From Anaerobium acetethylicum (GTDB taxonomy: Bacteria > Bacillota > Clostridia > Lachnospirales > Lachnospiraceae): a DNA stretch of 64,000 nucleotides. Of this stretch, positions 1 to 8,243 are shown in pieces. How positions within the stretch are numbered: the first letter of the stretch is position 1; every line of letters begins with the position of its first letter. Location: positions 613,715-677,714 of the forward strand of contig NZ_FMKA01000001.1 of assembly GCF_900096945.1 (NCBI RefSeq), read 5' to 3'. The translations under genes and the position numbers were made by a program. Below the pieces are notes generated by a model. That model was given only the letters and a program-made list of their open reading frames with translations, made no database searches and had not been told where the DNA came from.

Positions 1-456
1 TTTCATGGCTTCATAGGTCGCCTGCAAAATGTTGATCTCATCAATCCTCTGGGGGCTGGCATATCCCACCCCTACAGCAACAGCCTTTTCCATAATGATG
101 TCATACAATTCTTCACGCTTTTTTTCGCTGAGCTTCTTGGAATCGTTGATGTAAAGTATATCACAGTCCTCTGGAAGTATGACGGCTCCGGCAACAACAG
201 GCCCTGCAAGGGGACCTCTTCCCGCTTCGTCGATGCCGCATATATAGCGGTATTCTCCGTATTTCCTCTCATACTCCTTCATGCAGTCGATCCTGTGTTT
301 TTCCTCTTCTAATCTGAGCAGCTGTTTCTGGCATGCGCTTATGATGGATTTGACTCCTGCCCTGCCATCCGCTTCATATTCTGCTATCAGATCCGGAAAC
401 CTCTCAATCCCCGCTTCCTGAAATTCTTTTTTTATTTCGCTGATTTTCTTTTCCAT
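1..456 (-). CDS. rnhB: Ribonuclease HII, N-terminal 152 residues (cut by window edge)
   Basis: RNase HII cleaves the RNA strand of RNA/DNA hybrids and removes misincorporated ribonucleotides. The frame opens at ATG 456 and runs off the window start. The fold signature GIDEAGRGPLAGPVVAGAV, holding the first catalytic Asp and Glu, is clear, followed by an INDSKKL segment typical of the family. About 70 residues precede the catalytic core, as in the longer Firmicutes RNase HII proteins. It lies 10 bp after a signal peptidase gene and is the last visible gene of the rplS-rbgA block, its usual Firmicutes position. The C-terminal catalytic Asp lies outside the window. Confidence 0.95.
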   Translation of the reverse strand, partial: MEKKISEIKKEFQEAGIERFPDLIAEYEADGRAGVKSIISACQKQLLRLEEEKHRIDCMKEYERKYGEYRYICGIDEAGRGPLAGPVVAGAVILPEDCDILYINDSKKLSEKKREELYDIIMEKAVAVGVGYASPQRIDEINILQATYEAMK

Positions 457-466
457 ACCTATCACT

Positions 467-1066
467 CTACTGGTGTTTTAAAATTCCGATTCCTTCAATC
501 GGCCATATCCTGAGCCATGCACGTCCGATTATGTCTTCGCGGTTTACGTTTCCGACCCTGTCATCCCTGCTGTCCGAGCTTTCATTCCTGTTATCTCCCA
601 GAACAAAATACTCATCCTTTCCAAGCTCTATCGGTTCGCCTGCAGCTCCGGCCGATTTCATCACTTCCCTGCCGTAGGACTCTTCCAGTTCCTTTCCATC
701 AATATATATGACGCCATCTTTAATCTGAACCGTTTCGCCCGGAAGGCCGATAATCCTTTTGATATAATAGATATCCCCCCCATGTTCGAAAGGAAATACT
801 ATAATATCAAATCGTTCAGGTTCGGAAAACCTGTATGAAATCTTGTCTACGATCAGGTTATCCTTATCGCTGAGCGTGTATTCCATTGAGGATCCGCTTA
901 CCTGGGTCCTCTGCCCGACATAGGTTACGACAATCCATGTCAGAACAAGGACGATGCCCAGATAAAGCACCATGCTGAAAAGTTCCCTGAATACTCCGCC
1001 GACAGACATCTTTTCGGCATTTTTCCCTGCTTCCCCGTAATTCTCATCGTTTTTCTTCTTATTCAT
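467..1066 (-). CDS. lepB: Signal peptidase I, first paralogue
   Basis: Membrane-bound type I signal peptidase (199 aa), which cleaves signal peptides from secreted proteins. One N-terminal TM segment (about 30-50) is followed by the Ser/Lys dyad: Ser60 in SGSSME and Lys103 in YYIKRIIGLPGE. The GDNR box with its SxDSR sequel follows near the C-terminus. An AGGGGG SD precedes ATG 1066. It sits between rbgA and rnhB. A second, clearly related signal peptidase is encoded at 2030-2605, on the other side of rbgA, so the pair probably arose by local duplication. Confidence 0.95.
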   Translation of the reverse strand: MNKKKNDENYGEAGKNAEKMSVGGVFRELFSMVLYLGIVLVLTWIVVTYVGQRTQVSGSSMEYTLSDKDNLIVDKISYRFSEPERFDIIVFPFEHGGDIYYIKRIIGLPGETVQIKDGVIYIDGKELEESYGREVMKSAGAAGEPIELGKDEYFVLGDNRNESSDSRDDRVGNVNREDIIGRAWLRIWPIEGIGILKHQ

Positions 1067-1116
1067 ATCGTGACCCCCTGTATATCCTTTTACTATAGAA
1101 CCCGATGACTGGACAA

Positions 1117-1986
1117 CTACTGATTCTCTGTTTCCGCTGCTTCAACCGGTGGAAATTCCAAAGTGATTTTTCCAAGATTTCCGCTTCTGAAATCATCAAT
1201 CAGTATGCCTGCGGCCTTGGAAGTGTCAAGCAGGTTGCCCTTAAGCCTGCAATGTCTGCTTTCGGCTATTCCATTCAAAATTTCGAGTGGTTCCGTTTCT
1301 TCATCTATGCCGTACCTCTTCTCCAGGGTACCTTTATACGACGCAAGAAGAAACTTGACAAGTTCAAATGCAAGTTCTTCAAGGTTTATGATATCATCTT
1401 TGATTGATCCGATAAAAGCCAGCCTCAGGCCTACTAACTGATCTTCGAATTTTGGCCAGAGAATACCCGGCGTATCCAGAAGCTCCAGGTTCTTATTCAG
1501 TTTGATCCACTGCTTTCCTTTTGTAACACCGGGCTTGTTTCCTGTCTTTGCGCATGCTCTTCCTGCATAGGAATTGATGAAAGTAGACTTGCCTACATTG
1601 GGAATGCCTACAACCATAGCCCTGACCGGCCTGTTCAGGATTCCCTTCCTCTTATCTCTCGCAATCTTTTCCTTGCAGGCTTCCTGGATGACTCCGTTTA
1701 TGGATTTTAAGCCGTTTCCGGTTTTTGAGTTCACTTTGACTACAAAAAAACCCTTCTTCTGGAAATATTCCGCCCACATATCATTATATTTATCACTTGC
1801 AAGATCTGCTTTGTTCAGAAGTATCAGCCTTGCCTTGTTTTTTCCTAATTCATCTATATCAGGATTACGGCTGCTCAAAGGAATCCTTGCGTCCACAAGC
1901 TCTATTACCAGATCGATAAGCTTGATGTCCTCTTTCATCATCCTTTTTGCTTTTGTCATATGTCCCGGGTACCATTGAAAATTCAT
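1117..1986 (-). CDS. rbgA: Ribosome biogenesis GTPase YlqF/RbgA
   Basis: Circularly permuted GTPase (289 aa) needed for late 50S assembly. The motif order is diagnostic: G4 (LLNKADL) precedes the G1 P-loop (GIPNVGKST) and G3 (DTPG). The N-terminus FQWYPGHMTKAKR is the YlqF hallmark. The C-terminal region is the RNA-binding domain of this family. It sits between two signal peptidase genes in the rplS-to-rnhB block, where B. subtilis also carries rbgA. No unusual features were seen. Confidence 0.96.
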   Translation of the reverse strand: MNFQWYPGHMTKAKRMMKEDIKLIDLVIELVDARIPLSSRNPDIDELGKNKARLILLNKADLASDKYNDMWAEYFQKKGFFVVKVNSKTGNGLKSINGVIQEACKEKIARDKRKGILNRPVRAMVVGIPNVGKSTFINSYAGRACAKTGNKPGVTKGKQWIKLNKNLELLDTPGILWPKFEDQLVGLRLAFIGSIKDDIINLEELAFELVKFLLASYKGTLEKRYGIDEETEPLEILNGIAESRHCRLKGNLLDTSKAAGILIDDFRSGNLGKITLEFPPVEAAETENQ

Positions 1987-2029
1987 ATTATTTCCTCTCT
2001 ATCTGTAAAGCCGGTTTTCCAGTATTATA

Positions 2030-2605
2030 CTACCTGCTTAATAATCCAAAATCAGAATACGGCGCAACCCTGAACCAGGCCTTGCCTCTTATATCCTTTA
2101 TGTCTACATTTCCTATGTTTGCATATCTGCTGTCTTCACTGTTATTCCTGTTATCTCCGAGAACAAAGTATTCGTTTTTTTCAAGCCTGACTGGTTCTTC
2201 TGCAGTACCAGGCTTCAGAATCTCTTCTGCCTCTGTCTCCTCTTCCAGCACTTCGCCGTCAATATAGATTTCACCATCTTTGATCTGCACAGTTTCACCA
2301 GGCAGTCCGATTACCCGTTTCACGTAAAAATGCGAGCTCTCATTGCCATTCGGCTTAAATACTACTATATCAAACCTTTTAGGAGTTCCAAACTTATATA
2401 TCATCCTGTTGATCAGGATCTTATCTCCGTCAGCCAGGGTTGGCGACATGGACGGTCCAATCATGCTGGTCTTTTCGCCGAAAAACTGCACGATAACAGC
2501 GGCTGTCAGAATAACCACCAGGATATCGAAAACCCATCCCAGTATGCTTTTTAGCAGCCCTGCATTTATCTTTTTCTTCTTTTTATAAAATCTAAGTTCA
2601 CCCAT
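2030..2605 (-). CDS. lepB: Signal peptidase I, second paralogue
   Basis: Type I signal peptidase (191 aa from ATG 2605; an upstream TTG at 2623 would add 6 residues, but the GGGG SD fits the ATG better). A TM helix lies at about 22-42. The catalytic Ser52 is in IGPSMSPT and Lys96 in FYVKRVIGLPGE, followed by a GDNRNNSEDSR box. The N-terminus is strongly basic (YKKKKKIN). It resembles the 467-1066 protein over its whole length. It follows the rplS terminator, so expression may depend on read-through or on a promoter in the 2606-2690 interval. Confidence 0.94.
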   Translation of the reverse strand: MGELRFYKKKKKINAGLLKSILGWVFDILVVILTAAVIVQFFGEKTSMIGPSMSPTLADGDKILINRMIYKFGTPKRFDIVVFKPNGNESSHFYVKRVIGLPGETVQIKDGEIYIDGEVLEEETEAEEILKPGTAEEPVRLEKNEYFVLGDNRNNSEDSRYANIGNVDIKDIRGKAWFRVAPYSDFGLLSR

Positions 2606-2686
2606 ATGCGATGTCCCCGCCAAATCAATAGTCTGAAAACGAAGGATGTCCGGCTGGTAATCTGCCGGCTGCCCTCACGAATATGA

Positions 2687-2722
2687 CAAAAAAGGGACAA
2701 CATATAATCTATTGTCCCCTTT
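2687..2722 (-). terminator. Rho-independent terminator after rplS
   Basis: Read on the minus strand, a TTGTCCC stem pairs across an AT-rich loop and ends in a run of six T. It lies about 40 bp past the rplS stop, ending the ffh-rplS transcript before the lepB-rbgA genes. Confidence 0.85.
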
Positions 2723-2759
2723 GTTGCTATCTAGTACATATCCTACGAGAATCCTCGTA

Positions 2760-3107
2760 TTATTTTACTAATTCTTTAACTTTTGCTCTCTTACCTACGC
2801 GGTCTCTTAAGTAGAACAGTTTCGCTCTTCTTACTTTACCTCTTCTGATAACTTCGATTTTCTCTACGTTAGGAGAATGTAATGGCCATGTTCTTTCAAC
2901 GCCGATTCCGTTAGAGCTCTTTCTTACTGTGAAAGTTTCTCTTGAGCTTCCGCCCTGTCTTTTGATAACAGTTCCTTCGAAGATCTGGATTCTTTCGCGG
3001 TTTCCTTCTTTTACTTTAGCGTGTACTTTTACAGTATCACCAACATTAAAGCTATCTACTGATGCTTTAACCTGTTCTGCTTCGATTTTTTTAATGATAT
3101 CGTTCAT
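2760..3107 (-). CDS. rplS: 50S ribosomal protein L19
   Basis: L19 (115 aa) binds 23S rRNA at the 30S/50S interface. The start is set at ATG 3107, which has a full AAGGAGGT SD; a longer frame to 3179 runs into the leader and gives 24 residues not found in L19. The conserved core [16 protein letters not shown], the central [11 protein letters not shown] and the C-terminal KLFYLR..GKRAKV are all present. It lies downstream of trmD, as in most Firmicutes, and is followed by a strong terminator. Confidence 0.97.
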   Translation of the reverse strand: MNDIIKKIEAEQVKASVDSFNVGDTVKVHAKVKEGNRERIQIFEGTVIKRQGGSSRETFTVRKSSNGIGVERTWPLHSPNVEKIEVIRRGKVRRAKLFYLRDRVGKRAKVKELVK

Positions 3108-3185
3108 CTGTGTGACCTCCTTGATATTTTGGATGTTCTTAATACGATCTGTAACAGAGGACCATCTCTTTCTTCTCACAACAAC
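3108..3185 (-). promoter_or_regulatory. Possible L19 leader RNA
   Basis: The 78 bases between trmD and rplS carry a GTTGTTGTGA segment, a GATGGTCCTCTGTTAC segment and the SD. Firmicutes often have a short autoregulatory L19 leader here with a GATGGTCC-like core. I match only by memory of that motif; no covariance test was possible. Confidence 0.35.
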
Positions 3186-3935
3186 TTACTTTAGCATAGT
3201 TTCGATATTTTGGCAAGCATTTTCCAAATATTCAACATCTTTTTTTGTAAGTTTTGCTTCTTTCAAAAGATCAGGCCTTCTTTCCGCAGTCCTGATCAGG
3301 GACTGCTGCCGTCTCCATTTTTCAACGTTTCCGTGGTGTCCCGAAAGAAGAACCTCCGGAACCTTTTTCCCATGCCATTCTTCCGGGCGGCTGTACTGCG
3401 GGTATTCCAGCAGGTTGTCATAAAAAGATTCAAACTCTGCAGAAACATCGTTGTTGAGCACGCCCGGTACCAGCCTGGAAATAGCATCTATCATTACCAT
3501 GGCAGGCAGCTCGCCGCCTGTCAGAACGTAATCGCCGATTGAGATATTATCTGTGACCACTTCTTCCAGAACCCTTTCGTCAATCCCTTCGTAATGCCCG
3601 CAAAGAAACACAAGATCCTCCTCGCCTGCCAGTTCTTCTGCCACCGCCTGGCTGAACACCCTTCCCTGGGGAGTGAGGTAGACTACCCTCGGCCTGCGTC
3701 CGATCTGCTCTCTGACAGTCTCATATGCCCTGTATACCGGCTCTGCCTGCATGACCATTCCGGCGCCTCCGCCATAGGGATAATCATCCACCCGCTTATG
3801 CTTGTTTACTGAAAAACCCCTGATATCAACTGCATTCAGCGAAATCAGCCCTTTCTCAATGGCTCTGCCGATAATGCTGGTATTCAGTCCGTTCTCTATC
3901 ATCTCGGGAAATAAAGTCAATACATGGTAGTTCAT
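3186..3935 (-). CDS. trmD: tRNA (guanine-37-N1)-methyltransferase
   Basis: SPOUT-fold enzyme (249 aa) that methylates G37 next to the anticodon using SAM, which prevents +1 frameshifting. The start [12 protein letters not shown] at 3935 is the family N-terminus; the frame open to 4004 lies inside rimM. The knot region is seen as FLCGHYEGIDERV and YVLTGGELPAMVMIDA. Its ATG shares a base with the rimM stop (TGATG), so the two are translationally coupled. rplS follows 78 bp downstream. Confidence 0.97.
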   Translation of the reverse strand: MNYHVLTLFPEMIENGLNTSIIGRAIEKGLISLNAVDIRGFSVNKHKRVDDYPYGGGAGMVMQAEPVYRAYETVREQIGRRPRVVYLTPQGRVFSQAVAEELAGEEDLVFLCGHYEGIDERVLEEVVTDNISIGDYVLTGGELPAMVMIDAISRLVPGVLNNDVSAEFESFYDNLLEYPQYSRPEEWHGKKVPEVLLSGHHGNVEKWRRQQSLIRTAERRPDLLKEAKLTKKDVEYLENACQNIETMLK

Positions 3936-4450
3936 CAGTCCAACAGTCCTTCCATCAAATGTATCTTCATTCGGCGGCCTGCCACATCCACTTCCAGGAC
4001 ACATTCCTTTATGGCCGGAACCAGAACTTCTTTCTTGTCCTTTGTCTCAATGACATATACATCATTGGCGCCTGTCTCCAGAACGTCCGCAAGCACCCCG
4101 AATTCCTGTCCGTCATCTGTAAATACAGCGATTCCGATGATATCAGCGACAAAATATTCGTCTTTTTCAAGCTTTACGGCATCAGTCCGCGTCACCAGAA
4201 GGCTTTTTCCTTTATACTTCTCAATATCATTTATATTATCAATTCCCTTGAATTTCAGGATTGCGAACTGTTTAAAAAACTTTACGCCCTCAATTTCAAG
4301 TTCCATCTTTTCTTTTCCAGTATCCAGTATTACTTTCTTCAGTTTCTTAAATCTGTTAACATCATCTGTCGTAGGGTATACCTTTACTTCGCCACGTATT
4401 CCGTGGGTTGAAGAAATTATGCCTACCTGCAATAAGTCTTCCATATTCAT
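3935..4450 (-). CDS. rimM: 16S rRNA processing protein RimM
   Basis: RimM (171 aa) helps mature the 30S head and binds S19. The N-terminal barrel domain begins [20 protein letters not shown]; the PRC-barrel half has the usual [10 protein letters not shown] and [10 protein letters not shown] segments. ATG 4450 is preferred over 4468 because a GGAGAG SD lies 6 bases before it. The terminator-like hairpin at 4532-4570 upstream may reduce its level relative to rpsP-khpA. It overlaps trmD by one base. Confidence 0.95.
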   Translation of the reverse strand: MNMEDLLQVGIISSTHGIRGEVKVYPTTDDVNRFKKLKKVILDTGKEKMELEIEGVKFFKQFAILKFKGIDNINDIEKYKGKSLLVTRTDAVKLEKDEYFVADIIGIAVFTDDGQEFGVLADVLETGANDVYVIETKDKKEVLVPAIKECVLEVDVAGRRMKIHLMEGLLD

Positions 4451-4531
4451 TATAATCTCTCCCGTCATGCGTCTTTTACATAATTGGCAGCAATTCCAGC
4501 CAACTGCCGTAACTGCTGATTTGATATAAAC

Positions 4532-4570
4532 AAACCCGGCGTCAGATTATTACTACCTTACGTCGGGTTT
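4532..4570 (-). terminator. Intra-operon terminator-like hairpin
   Basis: An AAACCCGACG arm pairs with CGCCGGGTTT (one mismatch) and is followed on the minus strand by GTTTATAT rather than a clean T run. It lies between khpA and rimM, so partial termination or mRNA processing could uncouple the rpsP-khpA part of the operon from rimM-trmD-rplS. Confidence 0.6.
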
Positions 4571-4605
4571 ATATACATCTTTCAGGACTTACGTCCCAAA
4601 ACATA

Positions 4606-4836
4606 TTACTGCATGATTTCTACAATAACTTTTTTGTCATCTTTAGATGCTGCTGCCTTTACAACAGAACGGATCGCTTTCGCAATACGGCCCTGCTTTC
4701 CTATTACCTTGCCCATATCAGACTGGGCTACGCGCAATTCAACAAGAACACCTTTTTCTGTTTCTGTTTCTGTTACAACAACTTCATCCGGATAATCGAC
4801 TAGTGATTTTGCAATTACTTCTACTAAATCCTTCAT
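4606..4836 (-). CDS. khpA: KH-domain RNA-binding protein KhpA
   Basis: A 76-residue protein made of one KH domain with the GxxG loop in VIGKQGRIAKAIR. KhpA pairs with KhpB/Jag in Firmicutes as a global RNA chaperone that influences cell elongation. It lies between rpsP and rimM, the conserved position for this gene (YlqC). A good SD precedes ATG 4836. Confidence 0.95.
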   Translation of the reverse strand: MKDLVEVIAKSLVDYPDEVVVTETETEKGVLVELRVAQSDMGKVIGKQGRIAKAIRSVVKAAASKDDKKVIVEIMQ

Positions 4837-4863
4837 TACTTCACCTCCACTAGTTTTCCGGTC

Positions 4864-5109
4864 TTATTTTTCGATACCAGCTGTTTTGAAGATTTTGCCA
4901 ACTACATCTGTAGGCTGAGCTCCGACTGAAAGCCATTTTTTAGCGAGTTCTTCATTAACCTTGATTGCACTTGGGTTTTTAGTTGGATCATAAGTACCGA
5001 TTTCTTCGATGAACTTACCATCTCTTGGTGATCTAGAATCAGAAACTACTATTCTATAAAAAGGAGCCTTTTTCTGTCCCATTCTTTTTAATCTGATTTT
5101 TACTGCCAT
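4864..5109 (-). CDS. rpsP: 30S ribosomal protein S16
   Basis: S16 (81 aa), an early 30S assembly protein. The N-terminus [14 protein letters not shown], followed by [17 protein letters not shown], is diagnostic. An AAGGAGGTGA SD lies upstream of ATG 5109. It sits directly after ffh in the standard ffh-rpsP-khpA order, 27 bp before khpA. Confidence 0.97.
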   Translation of the reverse strand: MAVKIRLKRMGQKKAPFYRIVVSDSRSPRDGKFIEEIGTYDPTKNPSAIKVNEELAKKWLSVGAQPTDVVGKIFKTAGIEK

Positions 5110-5186
5110 TACATTTCACCTCCTTAAGGATTTCATAATATACAATATCATTTGAATTTTCAAATTAATTGTTGAAAATATTTATG

Positions 5187-6530
5187 TTAAAAAGGAAGTT
5201 TGAACTTGCCTTTTTTACCACCTTTACCGCCCATAAGTCCGGGCATCTGCTTCATCATTTTTCTTGTCTGTTCAAACTGTTTAACCAGTTTGTTTACCTC
5301 GCTGATGTCAACGCCGGCACCTTTTGCGATCCTGTTCTTTCTTGAAGGATTCAGTATGTCCGGATTCGTGCGTTCCTTCGGAGTCATGGAGAGGATGATT
5401 GCTTCAACCTTGTCCATTGCGCCATCGTCGATTGCATCCAGATTCTTCATCTGCGCGCCCATTCCCGGCATCATGCCGAGGATGTCCTTCAGGCCGCCCA
5501 TTTTCTTGATCTGATTCATCTGATCAAGAAAATCATCAAAACCGAACTGGGCTTTTCTTAATTTCTGTTCAAGTTCCCTGGCTTTGTCTTTGTCGACTTC
5601 TGACTCTGCTTTTTCAATCAATGTCAGAATGTCTCCCATGCCAAGTATTCTCGAAGCCATTCTGTCAGGATAAAACTGCTCCAGATCAGAGAGTTTTTCT
5701 CCCATACCAATATATAGGATAGGCTTTCCTGTGACCGCCCTGATTGAAAGAGCTGCACCGCCTCTTGTATCGCCATCTAACTTTGTAAGTACGACGCCGT
5801 CTATTCCGACTTTGTCATTGAACATTCCTGCGACATTGACTGCATCCTGTCCCGTCATTGCATCGACTACCAGTATCGTCTGGTCTACGTTGACGTTTTC
5901 CTTGATTTCGATAAGTTCATTCATCATGTCCTCATCTATGTGGAGACGTCCCGCTGTATCGATGATTACCACATTAAAGCCGTTCTTTCCTGCATGCTCG
6001 ACTGCTGCCTTAACGATATTAACCGGCTTGTGGCTTGTTCCCATTGCAAAAACTTCAACGCCCTGTTTCTGTCCGTTTATCTGGAGCTGCTGTATCGCTG
6101 CCGGCCTGTAAATGTCACAGGCTGCCAGAAGGGGCTTCCTGCCTTTCGACTTCAGCTTCCCTGCAATCTTTGCAATCGTGGTGGTCTTACCTGCACCCTG
6201 GAGTCCGGCCATCATGATGACCGTAATCTCATTGGAAGGTTTGAGCTTGATTTCCGTTGTTTCGGAACCCATCAGCCTTACCATTTCCTCATTTACTATC
6301 TTTATAACCATCTGTCCCGGTGTCAGGCTTGACATAACATCCTGTCCTACCGCCCTGTCCTGAACAGCCTTTATAAACTCTTTTACAACCTTGAAGCTTA
6401 CATCTGCTTCTAAAAGCGCCATCTTGACTTCCTTCAATGCAGCTTTTACATCATCTTCAGTAAGTCGTCCTTTGCTTCTTAAGTTTTTAAATACATTCTG
6501 CAGCTTTTCGGATAAGCTTTCAAAAGCCAT
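5187..6530 (-). CDS. ffh: Signal recognition particle protein Ffh
   Basis: SRP54 GTPase (447 aa), which binds signal peptides on nascent chains and docks at FtsY. The N domain comes first, then the G domain with P-loop GLQGAGKTTT, DTAGR and TKLDGD. The methionine-rich M domain holds the KKMGGLKDILGMMPGMG segment and ends in a basic GKGGKKGKFKLPF tail. YlxM is encoded 17 bp upstream and rpsP 77 bp downstream. Its receptor FtsY is further upstream, separated by ilvA. Confidence 0.98.
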   Translation of the reverse strand: MAFESLSEKLQNVFKNLRSKGRLTEDDVKAALKEVKMALLEADVSFKVVKEFIKAVQDRAVGQDVMSSLTPGQMVIKIVNEEMVRLMGSETTEIKLKPSNEITVIMMAGLQGAGKTTTIAKIAGKLKSKGRKPLLAACDIYRPAAIQQLQINGQKQGVEVFAMGTSHKPVNIVKAAVEHAGKNGFNVVIIDTAGRLHIDEDMMNELIEIKENVNVDQTILVVDAMTGQDAVNVAGMFNDKVGIDGVVLTKLDGDTRGGAALSIRAVTGKPILYIGMGEKLSDLEQFYPDRMASRILGMGDILTLIEKAESEVDKDKARELEQKLRKAQFGFDDFLDQMNQIKKMGGLKDILGMMPGMGAQMKNLDAIDDGAMDKVEAIILSMTPKERTNPDILNPSRKNRIAKGAGVDISEVNKLVKQFEQTRKMMKQMPGLMGGKGGKKGKFKLPF

Positions 6531-6547
6531 GCTTATACCTCCTGATT

Positions 6548-6892
6548 TTATAGTTCTTCGAGTATCTCGTTTGAAATCTGTTCTATCTGCGCGATCAACT
6601 CTTCTTTTTCAACAGTTCTATATTCTTTAATCAGCAGATTGATCCTGTTTACTTTTTCCTTTGTACTCAGAAACTTTTCTACAAGATGGAGTTTGTTTTC
6701 ATAATCCGCCAATATCTTATTGCATCTTTTTACCAGATCGTGTACGCCCTGTCTGCTTATTCCCTGATCTTCTGCAATCTCGCTCAAAGACAGATCATTA
6801 AGCACTATGTCCTCATAAATCTGTTTCTGGTGACTTGTCAGGAGTTCACCATAAAAATCATATAACAAAGCTTGTTCAGCTATTCTTTCCAT
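6548..6892 (-). CDS. ylxM: YlxM/p13 family DNA-binding protein (UPF0122)
   Basis: A 114-residue helix-turn-helix protein of the YlxM family, which is associated with the SRP system in Firmicutes. The start [19 protein letters not shown] (6892) is the family N-terminus with an AGAGGTG SD 6 bases away; the frame open to 6982 runs back through the promoter hairpin and is not credible. A sigma-like HTH is seen in [21 protein letters not shown] consensus promoter lies directly upstream, giving a very short 5' leader. Confidence 0.92.
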   Translation of the reverse strand: MERIAEQALLYDFYGELLTSHQKQIYEDIVLNDLSLSEIAEDQGISRQGVHDLVKRCNKILADYENKLHLVEKFLSTKEKVNRINLLIKEYRTVEKEELIAQIEQISNEILEEL

Positions 6893-6908
6893 CGCCATCA
6901 CCTCTGCT

Positions 6909-6937
6909 ATCATATAACAGTCCCACGAGGCTGTCAA
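6909..6937 (-). promoter_or_regulatory. Sigma-A promoter of ylxM-ffh operon
   Basis: On the minus strand TTGACA, 17 bases, TATGAT. The -10 box ends only about 17 bases before ATG 6892, so the transcript starts barely upstream of the SD. The -35 lies in one arm of a perfect 12-bp hairpin (6928-6959, arms GAGGCTGTCAAG), which could also stop read-through from ilvA or affect promoter access. Confidence 0.8.
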
Positions 6938-7009
6938 GTGTTTTTTCTTGACAGCCTCGATATCTTTTTTGATTTCCGGCATCGGTGGAAACTCCTGCAG
7001 ACAATTTTA

Positions 7010-8221
7010 TTATAAGTTCGGTCTGATCAGTTTCGGCTTGTATCCGCTGACTTTAAGCGCTTCGACTATCTGGTCCTTATGTTCAGTTCCAAAAGCCTCC
7101 AGCGTAATCTTCAATTCTACCGCAGCATTCCTGTTAGTGCTGACAAACTGGTTATGCTCCAGCTTGATGACATTTCCCTGGTTCTTTGCGATCACATCGG
7201 CAACCTTGACCAGTTCGCCCGGTTTGTCAGGAAGGAGTACGGAAACGGTAAAGATTCTGTCTCTCTGGATGAGTCCGTGCTGCACGATTGAAGACATCGT
7301 GATCACGTCCATATTTCCACCGCTTAAGATTGACACGATTTTTTTCCCTGTAACGCCCAGATGCTTCAAGGCAGCAACTGTAAGCAGTCCTGAATTTTCG
7401 ACGATCATCTTGTGGTTTTCAACCATATCAAGGAAAGCAACAATCAGTTCCGAATCCTCAACAGTGATGATGTCATCAAGATATTCCCTGATATAGGGAA
7501 AAAGTTTGTAGCCTGGTGTCTGCACGGCCGTTCCGTCTGCAATCGTGTTTACGCCTGTCAGGGTAGTCACCTTGTCGTTTTTCAGGGATTCCTGCATGCA
7601 GTTTGCCCCTGCCGGCTCCACGCCGATCACTTTGATTTTAGGATTTAAAAGCTTAGCAAGAGTTGCAACACCAGTTGCAAGTCCGCCTCCTCCGATTGGA
7701 ACCAGGATGTAATCGACCGTAGGCAGTTCCTTGATGATTTCCATTGCGATGGTACCCTGGCCGGTAGCCACATCCAGGTCATCAAAGGGATGGATGAATG
7801 TGTATCCGTGTTCGGCAGCCAGTTTGTATGCATACTCGCAGGCTTCGTCGTAGACATTTCCATAAAGGACCACTTCTGCTCCATAGCTCTTTGTCCTGTT
7901 CACCTTGATCAGCGGAGTAGTCGTGGGCATCACTATGACAGCCTTAGCCCCGAAAACTTTTGCAGCATAGGCAACGCCCTGGGCATGGTTTCCAGCTGAA
8001 GCCGTGATCAGCCCCTTCTCTCTTTCTTCTTCAGTAAGCGTGCTTATTTTATAGTAAGCTCCCCTTACCTTATATGCGCCTGTACGCTGCATATTTTCAG
8101 GTTTGAGATAGACTTTGTTTCCAGTTGTCTCACTGAAATATTCACTGTATACCAATTTGGTAGGCAGAGTTACCTTATTCACGATTTCCGTTGCTTCTTC
8201 AAATTTTTCTAGTGATAACAT
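7010..8221 (-). CDS. ilvA: Threonine ammonia-lyase (threonine deaminase)
   Basis: PLP-dependent enzyme (403 aa) converting threonine to 2-oxobutyrate and ammonia. The PLP lysine lies in TGAYKVRGAY, the substrate loop is SAGNHAQG, and a GGGGLATG loop binds the PLP phosphate. The C-terminal 80 residues (VLLPDKPGELVKVADVI) form a single ACT domain, the short-form layout shared by catabolic TdcB and many clostridial IlvA proteins, so biosynthetic and catabolic roles cannot be separated here. It sits between ftsY and ylxM, where other Firmicutes have no such gene. Confidence 0.93.
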   Translation of the reverse strand: MLSLEKFEEATEIVNKVTLPTKLVYSEYFSETTGNKVYLKPENMQRTGAYKVRGAYYKISTLTEEEREKGLITASAGNHAQGVAYAAKVFGAKAVIVMPTTTPLIKVNRTKSYGAEVVLYGNVYDEACEYAYKLAAEHGYTFIHPFDDLDVATGQGTIAMEIIKELPTVDYILVPIGGGGLATGVATLAKLLNPKIKVIGVEPAGANCMQESLKNDKVTTLTGVNTIADGTAVQTPGYKLFPYIREYLDDIITVEDSELIVAFLDMVENHKMIVENSGLLTVAALKHLGVTGKKIVSILSGGNMDVITMSSIVQHGLIQRDRIFTVSVLLPDKPGELVKVADVIAKNQGNVIKLEHNQFVSTNRNAAVELKITLEAFGTEHKDQIVEALKVSGYKPKLIRPNL

Positions 8222-8243
8222 TTCTCATCTTCCTTTTCCCGGA

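Noticed and set aside
6928..6959. Terminator after ilvA
   Set aside because: The 12-bp hairpin has no T run on the minus-strand exit and contains the -35 of the ylxM promoter, so a promoter-linked role is more likely, though partial termination is possible.
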